This document shows, piece by piece, positions 25,052-33,844 of a stretch of DNA of 64,000 bases. Where the stretch lies: contig PXRN01000011.1 of assembly GCA_003021045.1 (NCBI GenBank), positions 1 through 64,000 on the forward strand. The letters are read 5' to 3'. The stretch is from Halobacteriales archaeon QS_4_69_34. Lineage in GTDB: Archaea > Halobacteriota > Halobacteria > Halobacteriales > Halococcaceae. Made by a program: the position numbers and the translations under genes. The notes below the pieces were generated by a model that did no database searches, was not told where the DNA came from, and saw only the letters and a program-made list of their open reading frames with translations. Position 1 is the stretch's first letter; each line of letters starts with the position of its first letter.

Positions 25052-26968
25052 TCACTGTTGCTTCGAGGTGTGGTTGTGCTTCTGGCGCGAGGTGCCCATT
25101 CCGCCGAACCGCGGCACGTCGACGGCGTCGTACCAGAAGCGCTCGTCGGTGCGGTGATAGAGGTTCAGGAAGCCGACGTCCTCCCAGTTGGCCTCCTCGA
25201 TCTGGACGTAGGCCTCGTTTCTGGTCTGCTGGGCCTCGTCCGTCGGTTCGAGGTTGTTCGTCACCGTCTCGTAGGCGCTGGCGGCCTGCTCGGCCGCGCT
25301 GCCGGTCTCGGAGCTCCAGTTGATCCCCGAGATCGGGTCGGGCTCGGAGGTGTCGGTCTGGGGCGGGTTCAGCAGTTGGAGGAAGTTGTCCGGCGCGGGC
25401 CAGTCGGCGATCCACCCCAGCGTGTAGACCTGCATGTTGCCCGAGCGCACGCGCTGGATGAGCGTCGAGAACTGCGCGGCCTCGATGCTCACGTCGATGT
25501 AGGCCTGCCCGAGCTGGTCGCGCAGAATCTGGCCGTACTGGGCGAACGTATCCGAGGAGGCATAGTGGGTGTAGGTCACCGACGCGCGGTTGTTCGGCCC
25601 GTAGCCCGCCTCCTCCATCACCGAGACGGCCTCCTGGGGCAGCGACTCGTTGTAGCCGTAGGGGTAGTTCTCCTCGGCGTGAGTGTCGTAGGCTTCCGGG
25701 CCGTCCGGGTAGATGTTCGGCGGCGTGAAGTGATAGCCCGGCGCGACGCGGCCCTTGAAGATCTGATCGGCGGTCTGCTGCTGGTTGACCATGTACGCGA
25801 ACGCCTGACGGATCGGCTTCTCCACGTTCGCCATGTTGAACCCCAGGTAGAAGGAGTTCACTGAGGGCACGCCGAGGTAGTTCGCGGTGTCGCCGTTGCG
25901 CAGCGGCCCGTAGGTCCCGACGTCCCGACCGAGGTCGTCGGTCTCCTCGACGCTGACCTTCCCCTGGTCGTAGAAGGACGTCGGGATGCGGAAGATGTCC
26001 GCGTTCTTGTTCATCGCGTAGTTGTACTCGGCGTTCGCGTCCTCGATGGTCGCCCAGTTGATGCCGTCGAGGAGGGCGACGTCGCCGTGGTAGTCCTCGA
26101 ACTTGGTGACGCTGGCCTTCTCGCCCTGCGCCCAGTTCTCGAACTGGAAGGGACCGGCCCCGATGGGGTTGTTGGTAGCGAACTCGTCGTAGCCCATCTG
26201 GCCCTCCGCACCCTCGACGTCGCCGACGATCCCCTCGGGGAGCGCGGCGAAGGCGGTGTACGCGAGCATCTCGAGCGTCGAGGCGAAGGGCGAATCGAGG
26301 TTGACGACGAGCGTCTGCTCGTCCTGGGCCTCGAGGTCGAGCGTGCCCGGCGAGTAGACCTCGCCGCCCTCCTCGGTGGTGGTCTCGTGGCTGACCCCGA
26401 GCGAGTCGAGGATGAAGTACGACCGTCGGGAGTTCTCCGAGGCCGCCAGCCGCTCGAACGAGTAGACGAAATCGGCGGCCGTCACGGTATCGTCGTTGTG
26501 GAAGGGGACGTCCTGCTTGAGCGTGAACGTGTAGGTGGTGAAGTCCTCGCTGGTCTCGAAGTCCTCGGCGATCAGGGGCTCGACCTCGACCTGGCCGTTC
26601 GGGTAGTTCATCAACGGGTCGAACATCTGCTGGATGACGACCCCGGATGCGGTGTCGGTCGCTGCAACGGGATCGAACGTGGTGATCGTCGAGTTGATCA
26701 GTTCGAGCGTGCCGCCCTCCTGTCTCTCGCCGCCGTCCTCGCCGCCGTCCTCGCCGTCCTCGGTGCCCTCGGTCCCGCCGTCGCCGGCCGCCGTCCCGGC
26801 CGCCGTGGTCGCGGCGTCGGTGGCGGTCGCCCCGCCGTCGCCGCCGTCGCCGCCGTCGCCGCCGTCGCCGCCGTCGCCACCGGTACAGCCGGCGAGTGCG
26901 AGTGCTGCCGCCGCGCCGCCGGTCGCTTGCAGGAAGCGACGGCGGGTCTGATTGGTGCCATCTGTCAT
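25052..26968 (-). CDS. Peptide ABC transporter substrate-binding lipoprotein, DppA/SBP family 5
   Basis: The 638-residue protein starts with a Tat signal and lipobox: TRRRFLQATGGAAAALALAGC, Cys29 being the predicted lipidated residue. A Gly-Asp repeat and Thr/Ala/Asp linker (30-85) then leads into the SBP_bac_5 fold. Family blocks are FDPLMNYPNGQVEVEPLIAE, FTLKQDVPFHNDDTVTAADFVYSFER, FATNNPIGAGPFQFENW and YLGFNMANVEKPIRQAFAYMV. It captures peptides or another family ligand outside the cell and delivers them to the DppBC-type permease. The ATG at 26968 has a TATA box 30 nt upstream. The DNA for the linker is a 9-bp tandem repeat prone to slippage. Confidence 0.93.
   Translation of the reverse strand: MTDGTNQTRRRFLQATGGAAAALALAGCTGGDGGDGGDGGDGGDGGATATDAATTAAGTAAGDGGTEGTEDGEDGGEDGGERQEGGTLELINSTITTFDPVAATDTASGVVIQQMFDPLMNYPNGQVEVEPLIAEDFETSEDFTTYTFTLKQDVPFHNDDTVTAADFVYSFERLAASENSRRSYFILDSLGVSHETTTEEGGEVYSPGTLDLEAQDEQTLVVNLDSPFASTLEMLAYTAFAALPEGIVGDVEGAEGQMGYDEFATNNPIGAGPFQFENWAQGEKASVTKFEDYHGDVALLDGINWATIEDANAEYNYAMNKNADIFRIPTSFYDQGKVSVEETDDLGRDVGTYGPLRNGDTANYLGVPSVNSFYLGFNMANVEKPIRQAFAYMVNQQQTADQIFKGRVAPGYHFTPPNIYPDGPEAYDTHAEENYPYGYNESLPQEAVSVMEEAGYGPNNRASVTYTHYASSDTFAQYGQILRDQLGQAYIDVSIEAAQFSTLIQRVRSGNMQVYTLGWIADWPAPDNFLQLLNPPQTDTSEPDPISGINWSSETGSAAEQAASAYETVTNNLEPTDEAQQTRNEAYVQIEEANWEDVGFLNLYHRTDERFWYDAVDVPRFGGMGTSRQKHNHTSKQQ
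26830..26881. repeat. 9-bp tandem repeat coding a Gly-Gly-Asp linker
   Basis: gccgccgtc is repeated about five times in a row on the plus strand, encoding on the minus strand a run of GGD units just after the lipidated Cys of the binding protein. The copy number could vary between strains by polymerase slippage in whole codons, changing only linker length. Confidence 0.7.
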
Positions 26969-26995
26969 CGCACTCGTCAAACTTTGCCGTGGTGG

Positions 26996-27005
26996 CATAA
27001 GTTTT
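26996..27005 (-). promoter_or_regulatory. TATA box of the binding-protein gene
   Basis: The minus strand reads aaaacttatg, about 30 nt before the ATG at 26968. Confidence 0.5.
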
Positions 27006-27364
27006 CTGTTGGAGACCGTCGGTTGCGCCCGGAGAACGCGGGCTTCGTCGGCCGAGCGGCCGCCGGCGCGGTCGGGCTTCGTCGTCCCGAGGGCGGCGTC
27101 GACCGTCTCGGCCGCGGGCGGACCGAACGACGAGCGTCGCAATGGTCGCACGCCCTCCCTCGACGCGCGTTCAGGGGCGGTAAAGCTGCGGTTTCGGATG
27201 GTCGGGGCCGTCGCCCCCTCTCGTCTCCCGTCGCCACGACTCCTGTGTGGCGACGATCCCTCCGGTCCGCCCGTGACTCTCTTCTTCGCCCGGAGCGGCG
27301 CGCCCGTGCCGAGCGCGCTCCGCTCGCCCCGGTCGGCGGCTACGTTCGCGCGTCGCTTCGGTGA
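27006..27364. other. Intergenic region with a perfect 9-bp hairpin
   Basis: No credible reading frame over about 360 bases. It contains an inverted repeat with 9-bp arms, 27229-27237 (cgtcgccac) and 27247-27255 (gtggcgacg), around a 9-base loop. The arms are perfect, but nothing indicates whether it acts as DNA site or RNA hairpin. Confidence 0.45.
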
Positions 27365-27365
27365 G

Positions 27366-27374
27366 TTTATATAC
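27366..27374 (+). promoter_or_regulatory. TATA box (gtttatata)
   Basis: gtttatata lies about 28 nt before the ATG at 27397 and is a near-consensus haloarchaeal box. Confidence 0.6.
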
Positions 27375-27396
27375 GGTTGGTACGTCCTGTCACGCT

Positions 27397-27567
27397 ATGG
27401 GGGCGGATACGACCGCAGCGCCGGCCGCGGCGGAGGACGGGGAGATCATGGCCTCGGTCGACGGCGACGGCCCGGGCGAGCGCCTCGTCATCGCCGACGT
27501 CTCCCGCGACGGGGCGTGGCTCTCGGCCGCGATCAGCGACGCCACGACGCTCCCCGAGCACGAGTGA
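27397..27567 (+). CDS. Small haloarchaeal protein, 56 aa (DUF7556-like)
   Basis: MGADTTAAPAAAEDGEIMAS leads into VDGDGPGERLVIADVSRDGA and WLSAAISDATTLPEHE. The second half reads as a small beta-rich unit (RLVIADV...GAWLSA). I remember similar short haloarchaeal proteins ending in this way, with unknown function. Strong TATA box at the leaderless distance and acidic composition support a real gene. There is no operon partner: the next gene is convergent. Confidence 0.65.
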   Translation: MGADTTAAPAAAEDGEIMASVDGDGPGERLVIADVSRDGAWLSAAISDATTLPEHE

Positions 27568-27747
27568 GGACGCTCGGTGGCAGCCGTGGCCCCGTTTCTC
27601 GCCCGCCTCCGGGACCCACACCGCGGGACCACACGCTTCGAACGCCACCGGCACGGCGACGACGCTACCGGCACGGCGACGGCGCCACGTCCCGATCGGC
27701 TCGCGGCGTCGAACTCGGTGCGGAGCAGTGATCGGCCGTGGAGGCGT

Positions 27748-28836
27748 TCAGGTGGGGTCGAGTCCCCGCGAGCGACGCGCCTCGACGACGGCGAACGCGA
27801 GCGTGCTGGCGAGGCCGAGGATCGTCCCCGCGGTGAGCACGCCGGCCATATAGGAGAGGGACGCCCGATCGAGGAGGAAGGCGCTGACGGCGTGGAGCGC
27901 GAGTGCGATGGCGAGCACGTAGACGGGCGCGTTCAGGTAGCGCCACCGGAACCGCCCCGAAAGGTAGGTATCGGTGATCCGCCCGAGGCTGCTCGTGACA
28001 CCGGCGGCGGCGAGCCACTCGACCGACCCGAACGCGAGCGCTGCGAGCGTCTCGACGGCGTTCGGGGACGCCCCTCGTCGGGCGGCCACGGCGTCGAGCG
28101 TTTCCAGCCCGCCGACGACGCCGACGACGACGAGCGCGCTCGCGACGACCGACGTGATGAGCATGGCGCGGCCGGCGTACAGTCCAGTCCGAACGCGCCC
28201 CGCGAGGTCGTCGAGCGCGCGCTCGAGTCCGAGCCCGCGCGAGAGCACGTACAGCCCGAGGAACGCGGAGACGGACCCGACGACGGCCGCTCCCGGAAGG
28301 TCGAGGGTGTCGGCGACCGTGACGAGCGGGTAGATCAACAGGAGGATGCCCAGTGGAACGAGGACCGTCCCCCGCGTCTCGGGGTCGTCGAGCACCTGCT
28401 TCATCGTGTAGTAGATCGACTCCAGATCCTGGGCTTGCCGGACGACCACCCGGCGGACGCCGTCGATCGGGACCCGGGAGCGCACGACGGGGATCACCGA
28501 CTCGTCCTGTGCGCCGTCGGTGACGACGATCACCCTCACCTCCTCGCCGGTCGAGAGCCCGGCGAGCACCTCGTCGACCTCCGCGCCGACCCGGCGGTTG
28601 GCCGCGACATCGCCGCCCTCGCGGCCGGCGACGGCGGCCACCGCGACCGTCTCGTCGTCGATCGCGTCGTGGAGGTGCAGCCCCTCGAAGAGGACGTTCG
28701 CGTCCGAGTCCTCGGGGTCGGCGGTGGCGAGCGCGACCGCCGCGCGCTCGACGGCTGCCCGGCCCACGACAGGTGTCTCGACGCCCGCCTTGCGGCCGAG
28801 GTCGTCGTCGAGGTCCACGCACAGCACCAGCAGCAT
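27748..28836 (-). CDS. DUF373 family membrane protein
   Basis: The 362-residue protein has a soluble N-terminal domain with MLLVLCVDLDDDLGRKAGVETP, VGRAAVERAAVALATADPEDSDAN and VRVIVVTDGAQDESVIPVVRSR, which is the archaeal DUF373 signature. A membrane domain of about six helices begins near residue 155. The first strand with DLDDD and the VVTDG strand recall phosphoesterase or nucleotide-binding folds, but no activity is established. It is conserved across archaea. The ATG at 28836 is the family start; minus-strand cagttatac (28858-28867) is its TATA box. Confidence 0.88.
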   Translation of the reverse strand: MLLVLCVDLDDDLGRKAGVETPVVGRAAVERAAVALATADPEDSDANVLFEGLHLHDAIDDETVAVAAVAGREGGDVAANRRVGAEVDEVLAGLSTGEEVRVIVVTDGAQDESVIPVVRSRVPIDGVRRVVVRQAQDLESIYYTMKQVLDDPETRGTVLVPLGILLLIYPLVTVADTLDLPGAAVVGSVSAFLGLYVLSRGLGLERALDDLAGRVRTGLYAGRAMLITSVVASALVVVGVVGGLETLDAVAARRGASPNAVETLAALAFGSVEWLAAAGVTSSLGRITDTYLSGRFRWRYLNAPVYVLAIALALHAVSAFLLDRASLSYMAGVLTAGTILGLASTLAFAVVEARRSRGLDPT

Positions 28837-28916
28837 TCCCTGCAGGTAGTGTCCCCCCGTATAACTGCCTTCCGTGCCGGGAGGCGACGATCGGGAGCCA
28901 CGACCCTCGCGCTCCG

Positions 28917-29040
28917 CGGGCCAGTCGGGCCGAGTTCACGACGGCCTACGACGCCCTGAACCGGGAGTTCGGCCTCCCGACCGGGCCGATCGCCCCCGAG
29001 GAGTATCTACCACGCGTATCCAGAATCCGTGCACAGAACG
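28917..29040 (+). pseudogene. Probable gene remnant without start codon
   Basis: One plus-strand frame reads SRAEFTTAYDALNREFGLPT then GPIAPEEYLPRVSRIRAQN, which has natural amino-acid composition quite unlike the Arg/Pro/Ser shadows around it. There is no ATG or GTG in frame at its left end, and to the right it dissolves into Arg-rich sequence. It looks like an internal or C-terminal fragment of a decayed gene of unknown family. Confidence 0.35.
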
Positions 29041-29154
29041 ACCGGAGGCGACCGGCCCCCGGCTCACGGAGCGCGCCACGCCGTCGGCACTGCGGCCCCA
29101 CGGCCGACCGCGGTCACCGGCGGATTCAAGCCCCCGGCGGCCCTACGTCGGGCC

Positions 29155-29409
29155 ATGAAGGCCCCACACGGCGAGATCCCCGAGGGCGCGGAGGACCGCG
29201 AGTACGACGATGACGAGGACTGGGATTCCGAGGTATGGGGCACGGAGGGCTGGGAAAGCGACGAGGGCAAGTCGTGGACCAACGGCCACCCGGCGAACCT
29301 ACACGGGGTGGACGCCACGGACGGTCGCAGCAGCAACAACCACGCACTCGGCCGTGACGAGCGCGAAAACACGGAAGCCGGCGACGGGAACGGATCGGAC
29401 GGCGACTGA
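29155..29409 (+). CDS. Very acidic 84-residue hypothetical protein
   Basis: MKAPHGEIPEGAEDREYDDD is followed by Trp/Asp/Glu-rich sequence (EDWDSEVWGTEGWESDEG) and a Ser/Asn/Gly/Asp tail. It has no hydrophobic core or cysteine and is likely intrinsically disordered. Composition and the start codon context are consistent with a real haloarchaeal gene, but no family or function is recognised. It follows the gene remnant on the same strand. Confidence 0.45.
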   Translation: MKAPHGEIPEGAEDREYDDDEDWDSEVWGTEGWESDEGKSWTNGHPANLHGVDATDGRSSNNHALGRDERENTEAGDGNGSDGD

Positions 29410-29530
29410 CGGGCACGCCGACAGTTGACGACCCCCTCTTGTGTGGGCAGATTCTGTTTCCTTACCACGCTTTGCGAGCCAACTCGAACCCCCGACGGCC
29501 GTCGAGTCGGCGAGGCCAGCGTAGCGGGCG

Positions 29531-31066
29531 CTACTCCATGTAGCCGAGCTGTTCGAGTCGCTCCGTGACCTCGTCGGCCCGCTCGCCCGAGCGACCCTCG
29601 ACCGCGATCGGCTCGCGGCTCCCGGGCGCGCGGTCGGTCTCGAAGATCGGCAGGACGTCACCGTCCATGTCGGTGGGAATCGCGCTCCCCGCGCCCGAAA
29701 GCACCGTCGGCGCGATGTCGAGGATGCTCATGGAATCGAGCTCGCCCGCCGGACGGACGTCCGGCCCGTGCGCGACGAAGATCCCCTGTGGGGTGTTCTC
29801 GGCGGCCCAGCGGTCCGGCGCAGTAGTGATCGAGCCGCCCCCGATCCCGTCGTTGACGTGGACGCCCGGGCGCTGGTCGAGGACGATCTCGGGACCGTCC
29901 TCGACGTGGGGGCCCGAGTAGACCTCCTCGCCGCGGTGGACGTCGGTGAACAGCGACCCCTCGTCGTCGGCGACCCCTTCGAGATCGTCGATCAGCGCCT
30001 CGCGCTCGACGTCGACTGCGGGGTTCAGGTAGATCGGTCCCTGCGCGCTCGCTACGGCCGCCGTGTTTTCGAGGTCGATCGCGTCGAGCTTCCGGCCGCG
30101 CTTCGCGCCCGCCTGCTGGGGTACGAGCGCCTGGAGGCGCTCCGGGACGGTGCGTGCGAGCAGGTCGACGACGCCGGCGCGCTTGGCGACCCGGAGGGCG
30201 TTCTCGCGGGTGAGCCCCAGCGGCCGGAGGTAGTCCTCGATCGTGCGGATCCGGGCCTGATAGCCCTCCCGGGCGAGCCACTCGTTGACGTAGAACTCCG
30301 TGGTCGTGGGGGCACAGCCGTGATCGGACAGCAGGATGAGGTTCGTGTCCTCGACGTCGGCCAGCCGCCCCAGCCACGAGTCGACGAGCTCCCACGCCCG
30401 CTTGGTGGGCTCCTCGTCCCAGAAGAAATGCTGGAGCACGTTCAGATAGAAGAGCGTGACGTGGACGAAATCGAGCTCGCGCTCCTCGAAGAGCGCGAGC
30501 GCGACCTCGAAGCGGGAGTCGAGCAGATCGAGGATGGCCTCGACCTCCGCGCCGCGCTCGGCGTTCGAGGAGAGCAGCGGATCGGGGTGGACGCGGTAGT
30601 CGAAGCGGGCTTCGAGTTCGTCGGCGAGTTCCGGAGGGTGGGTGTAGCCCGAGCTGATCGAGCGGTACTCGCCCGCGACGGCGTCGGGGCCGCCACACAC
30701 GACGGGCCCGTCGAGCTCCCGGGGCGGGTACATCGTCGGCATGTTCACGACCCCCGTCGAGCGCCCGTCGGCGTTGAGGTAGTCCCACAGCTCGGCGGTC
30801 CGGAAGTCGCTGCCGTCGGTGGTCTCGATGCGGCCCGCTCCGAGGTCGACGCGCTCGAACCAGAAGACGCCGAACCCGCCCGGGTCCTTCCCCGAGGAGT
30901 AGCACTTCCAGTTCGGGAACGTCACCGGGGGGAGACAGGAGCGGCTCTCGGCCCACGCGCCCTCAGAGCGGAGCGCGGCGAGGTTGGGAAGGTCGCCGGC
31001 GTCGAGCCACGGATCGAGCAGTCGCCAGCTCGCACCGTCGAGGCCGACGACGAACGTGCGCGTCAT
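29531..31066 (-). CDS. Alkaline phosphatase superfamily enzyme (type I phosphodiesterase-like)
   Basis: The 511-residue protein begins MTRTFVVGLDGASWRLLDPW, with the metal-binding Asp in GLDGA and the nucleophile region PPVTFPNWKCYSSGKDPG, where Thr in VTFPNW takes the nucleophile place. It continues with FVHVTLFYLNVLQHFFWDEE and LILLSDHGCAPTTTEFYVN, whose SDHG supplies metal ligands. Such enzymes hydrolyse phosphodiesters or phosphomonoesters of nucleotides, lipids or glycans; substrate is unknown. It has no signal peptide, so it probably acts in the cytosol. The C-terminus RLEQLGYME resembles the LGYYE end of the sulfatase-like neighbour at 31318-32874, encoded on the same strand 250 nt upstream. 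Confidence 0.85.
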   Translation of the reverse strand: MTRTFVVGLDGASWRLLDPWLDAGDLPNLAALRSEGAWAESRSCLPPVTFPNWKCYSSGKDPGGFGVFWFERVDLGAGRIETTDGSDFRTAELWDYLNADGRSTGVVNMPTMYPPRELDGPVVCGGPDAVAGEYRSISSGYTHPPELADELEARFDYRVHPDPLLSSNAERGAEVEAILDLLDSRFEVALALFEERELDFVHVTLFYLNVLQHFFWDEEPTKRAWELVDSWLGRLADVEDTNLILLSDHGCAPTTTEFYVNEWLAREGYQARIRTIEDYLRPLGLTRENALRVAKRAGVVDLLARTVPERLQALVPQQAGAKRGRKLDAIDLENTAAVASAQGPIYLNPAVDVEREALIDDLEGVADDEGSLFTDVHRGEEVYSGPHVEDGPEIVLDQRPGVHVNDGIGGGSITTAPDRWAAENTPQGIFVAHGPDVRPAGELDSMSILDIAPTVLSGAGSAIPTDMDGDVLPIFETDRAPGSREPIAVEGRSGERADEVTERLEQLGYME

Positions 31067-31317
31067 GGGCGTCGTTCGGGGGTCGGCCGAAAGGCGTTTG
31101 CGTTCCGCGTCGAGAGCACGACGCGTCGCCGTCCATCGGCGCGTTCACGGCCCCGTTTCGAGTCGCCGGGCGGCACGCGAGGCCGTCGAAGGTGGCTGAG
31201 CGCCTGGACAGCGGCCCACACCGCTCTTCGCACCCACTCCCGCCGTACCCCTGCCTCCGCCACAGGGGGTGGAAAGAGGGAAACCTACCCTCCCCCCGCC
31301 GCGCCGAAGACGGGCGT

Positions 31318-32874
31318 CTACTCGTAGTAGCCGAGGTGTCGCAGGCGCTGTTTCGATTCGTGGCTCATGTCCTCGAGGGGGTCCACAGCCTCGTTTTCGC
31401 CGCCACCGTCGGCGTCCGTGGCGGCCGTCCATCGGCTGCCGACGCGGCGCTCGAACTCCTCCAGCGCGGCCGCGGTCGCCTCGACGACCGAATCGCCCTC
31501 CCCGTGGCGGTTCTCGTGCTCGCCGGGATCGGCGTCGAGCCGGTAGGCCTCGTCGGGGATGCGCTCGTTGCGGACGTACTTCCCGTCGGTGCGGCGGGCG
31601 GCGCGCATCCGCGAGTAGAAGCGCGAGTCCGGATCGAGGGCGATCCCGGCGTCGCCGGCCTTCCGTTCGAGCTGGGCGAGCTCGACCACCGGGCGCGAGT
31701 ACTCGACGAAGGCGTAGCTGCCGTCGCCGACCGCCCGCGGCCCGTCGCTCGTCCCGAACGCGCGGTACTCGGGGGCGAACAGCGATCGGGTGCGCTCGAC
31801 GGGCACGGCGTCCCCGCTCCCGGCGTCGGGAGCCGTCGCGCCCGCGTAGTCGAGCAGCGTGTGATAGAGGTCGAGCAGTTCGACCTGATCGGTCCGGCGG
31901 CCGGGCCCGACGGTGGGATCGGGGTGGTCCACTAGCAGCGGGACGTTCACGAGCGGATCGTAGACGGAGAACTCGTGGCCGTAGAGGCCGTGCTCGCCGT
32001 GGAGTTCGCCGTGGTCCGCACAGATCACCACGAGGGTGTCCTCCCACTCGCCGTTCGCGCGGAGCCACTCGAACAGCCGGGTCAGCTCGGCGTCCATGTG
32101 GCGTATCTCGGCGTCGTAGAGCCCCCGGATGGCCTCCCACTCCGCCCCGTCGACGGCGCGCGCGCCGCAGTTGAACTCCTTGGAGTTCTGGCAGACCGAG
32201 GCGGGATCGACGCCCGGCGCGAACGCTTCGCGGTAACGCTCGGGGGGGTGATAGGGCAGGTGGGCGTCCATGAGGTTGACGAACGCGAAGAACGGCTTCG
32301 AGGTACCCTCGACGAACTCGATGGTGCGGTCGACGACGGCGGGCGTCTTCGAGTCGGCGTGCTCGCCGCCGGCGAGGCGCTCGTGGGCGGCGTTGCCGAC
32401 GCCGACGAGGCGGTTGGCGAGCCCGCGGAGTGCGTCGCGGTCGTTGAGCTCCTTCCAGGCACGTGCCAGCGAGTCGCCGAGAAACCCCCCGGGCAGCACT
32501 TCGAAGAAGTTATCGTGATCGTCGAAGCCGGCGGTGAGCCTCGTGTAGGGCGTCACCCACGCGTTCGCGGTGTAGCAGGCGGTCGCGTACCCCGCCGCCG
32601 AGAGGCGTTCGGCGAGCGTGGTCGCGCCGTCGAGGTAGGGCGTCTCCTGGCTGGCACCGTGCTCGCTGGGATACAGCCCCGTGAACAGCGAGGCGTGGAC
32701 GGGCAGCGTCCAGGGGGCGGGGGCGACGGCCTGCTCGAAGACGAGGGCTTCCTCGGCGACGGCGTCGAGGCCGGGCGTGGTCGGTCGGTCGTAGCCGTAG
32801 ACGGAGAGGTGATCCTTCCGGACGGTATCCAGGACGACGAACAACACGTTCCGGTCGGCTCCCGACTGGTCCAT
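31318..32874 (-). CDS. Sulfatase-fold hydrolase with Thr in the nucleophile position
   Basis: The 518-residue protein has the sulfatase N-terminus NVLFVVLDTVRKDHLSVYGY (metal Asp16) followed by PAPWTLPVHASLFTGLYPSEHG. In FGly sulfatases the nucleophile motif is C/S-x-P-x-R; here it reads Thr56-Leu-Pro-Val-His, so formylglycine formation is impossible. The protein is more likely a phosphatase or phospho-transferase-like member, as is common in haloarchaeal glycan clusters. Further blocks are FFAFVNLMDAHLPYHPPERY and VVICADHGELHGEHGLYGHE (metal ligands), and a C-terminal HLGYYE. No signal peptide is present. It is divergent from the DedA-like gene, each having its own TATA box. Confidence 0.85.
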   Translation of the reverse strand: MDQSGADRNVLFVVLDTVRKDHLSVYGYDRPTTPGLDAVAEEALVFEQAVAPAPWTLPVHASLFTGLYPSEHGASQETPYLDGATTLAERLSAAGYATACYTANAWVTPYTRLTAGFDDHDNFFEVLPGGFLGDSLARAWKELNDRDALRGLANRLVGVGNAAHERLAGGEHADSKTPAVVDRTIEFVEGTSKPFFAFVNLMDAHLPYHPPERYREAFAPGVDPASVCQNSKEFNCGARAVDGAEWEAIRGLYDAEIRHMDAELTRLFEWLRANGEWEDTLVVICADHGELHGEHGLYGHEFSVYDPLVNVPLLVDHPDPTVGPGRRTDQVELLDLYHTLLDYAGATAPDAGSGDAVPVERTRSLFAPEYRAFGTSDGPRAVGDGSYAFVEYSRPVVELAQLERKAGDAGIALDPDSRFYSRMRAARRTDGKYVRNERIPDEAYRLDADPGEHENRHGEGDSVVEATAAALEEFERRVGSRWTAATDADGGGENEAVDPLEDMSHESKQRLRHLGYYE

Positions 32875-32896
32875 ACGTCCCGGAGCGGACCCCTCG

Positions 32897-32906
32897 ATAT
32901 GTATCT
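32897..32906 (-). promoter_or_regulatory. TATA box of the sulfatase-like gene
   Basis: The minus strand reads agatacatat at about 27 nt from the ATG at 32874. Confidence 0.5.
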
Positions 32907-32991
32907 TGCACTCTCGCGGGTCGTCGGACGGCACAACACTCGCGGGAACGGCGGCGCGCCGATCGGATCGCCAGGACGAGCGATGGCACAA

Positions 32992-33000
32992 CGCGTTTAT
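32992..33000 (+). promoter_or_regulatory. TATA box of the DedA-like gene
   Basis: cgcgtttat lies about 28 nt before the ATG at 33025. Confidence 0.5.
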
Positions 33001-33024
33001 CCCGCCACGTCGAGTGGCGGACCG

Positions 33025-33603
33025 ATGCAGCCGCTCCCGCCCGTCGCGGTGCCCGCGATGGTCGAGCAGCTCCTCGACCGCTACGGGCTGGTCGCACTGC
33101 TTTTGATCTTCGTGCTCGAGGGCGCGATGCTGTTGTACTTCGCGCCGAGCGAGAGCCTCGTCCCGGCGGCGCTGCTCCTGCTGACCGACGGGGCGTTGGT
33201 GGCGTCCGCAGCGGTCGTCGCCGTCGCCGTCCTCGGCGCGACGCTCGGCCAGTTCGCCCTGTTCGCCCTCGCCAAGCGCGGCGGGCGCGAGTACCTCCTC
33301 GACCGTCGGTGGTTCCGCGTCTCGGAGGCCCACCTCGACCGCTTCGAGGGCTGGTTCGCACGCTGGGGGTCGCCGGCGGTGGCGCTCGCCAACGCGCTGC
33401 CGTTCACGCGCGGGATGCTCACGGTGCCCGCCGGCCTCGCGGCGATGGACGGCCGACGGTTTCTCGTCTACTCCACGCTCGGGACGCTCGTCTTCGAGAC
33501 GCTCCTCGCCGCGCTCACCGTCGGGCTCCTCCGGCTGCGGTGGTTCGACGCGTGGGCCGACGGCGTCCTCGGGACGGCGGCGCTGTCGCTCGCCGCCCCC
33601 TGA
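33025..33603 (+). CDS. DedA/SNARE-associated (VTT) family membrane protein
   Basis: The 192-residue protein has about five hydrophobic segments. VEQLLDRYGLVALLLIFVLEG leads into FAPSESLVPAALLLLTDG, the E...P-S/G-E motif of DedA proteins. The second conserved block is FARWGSPAVALANALPFTRGMLTVPAGLAAM, equivalent to the F/Y-G-R...R...P-x-x-R...G motif. DedA proteins are undecaprenyl-phosphate or phospholipid flippase-like membrane proteins; the function in archaea is open. The ATG at 33025 is supported by the TATA box upstream. Confidence 0.82.
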   Translation: MQPLPPVAVPAMVEQLLDRYGLVALLLIFVLEGAMLLYFAPSESLVPAALLLLTDGALVASAAVVAVAVLGATLGQFALFALAKRGGREYLLDRRWFRVSEAHLDRFEGWFARWGSPAVALANALPFTRGMLTVPAGLAAMDGRRFLVYSTLGTLVFETLLAALTVGLLRLRWFDAWADGVLGTAALSLAAP

Positions 33604-33844
33604 TGGGAGTGTCGTGATTGTCTCCCGGTAGCCGCCGGCCCGTGCCGGCGACACGCTGGAACGACCCATGACAATCTATAAGACCGACTGGCGTGGCCGG
33701 GCTGTGCCGGCGGTCCTCTCTTCTACCCTCTCCTCGCTTTTCTCCCGCCTCCATTCGTTCGCCCGGCCTCACAGCGCCGTCCACGACGCCGCCGCCCGGC
33801 AGCGACCGGAACGCTTTCGCCCGCGCCGGCCGCCGCAACTGCCC

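Noticed and set aside
26830-26881. CRISPR-like short repeat array
   Set aside because: The repeats are 9 bp, contiguous and without spacers; they code a Gly-Gly-Asp linker. No CRISPR array or cas gene was seen in the window.
29531-32874. Tandem duplication of one sulfatase gene
   Set aside because: Apart from the common fold and the C-terminal LGY ending the two proteins differ in all main blocks, so they are separate superfamily members.
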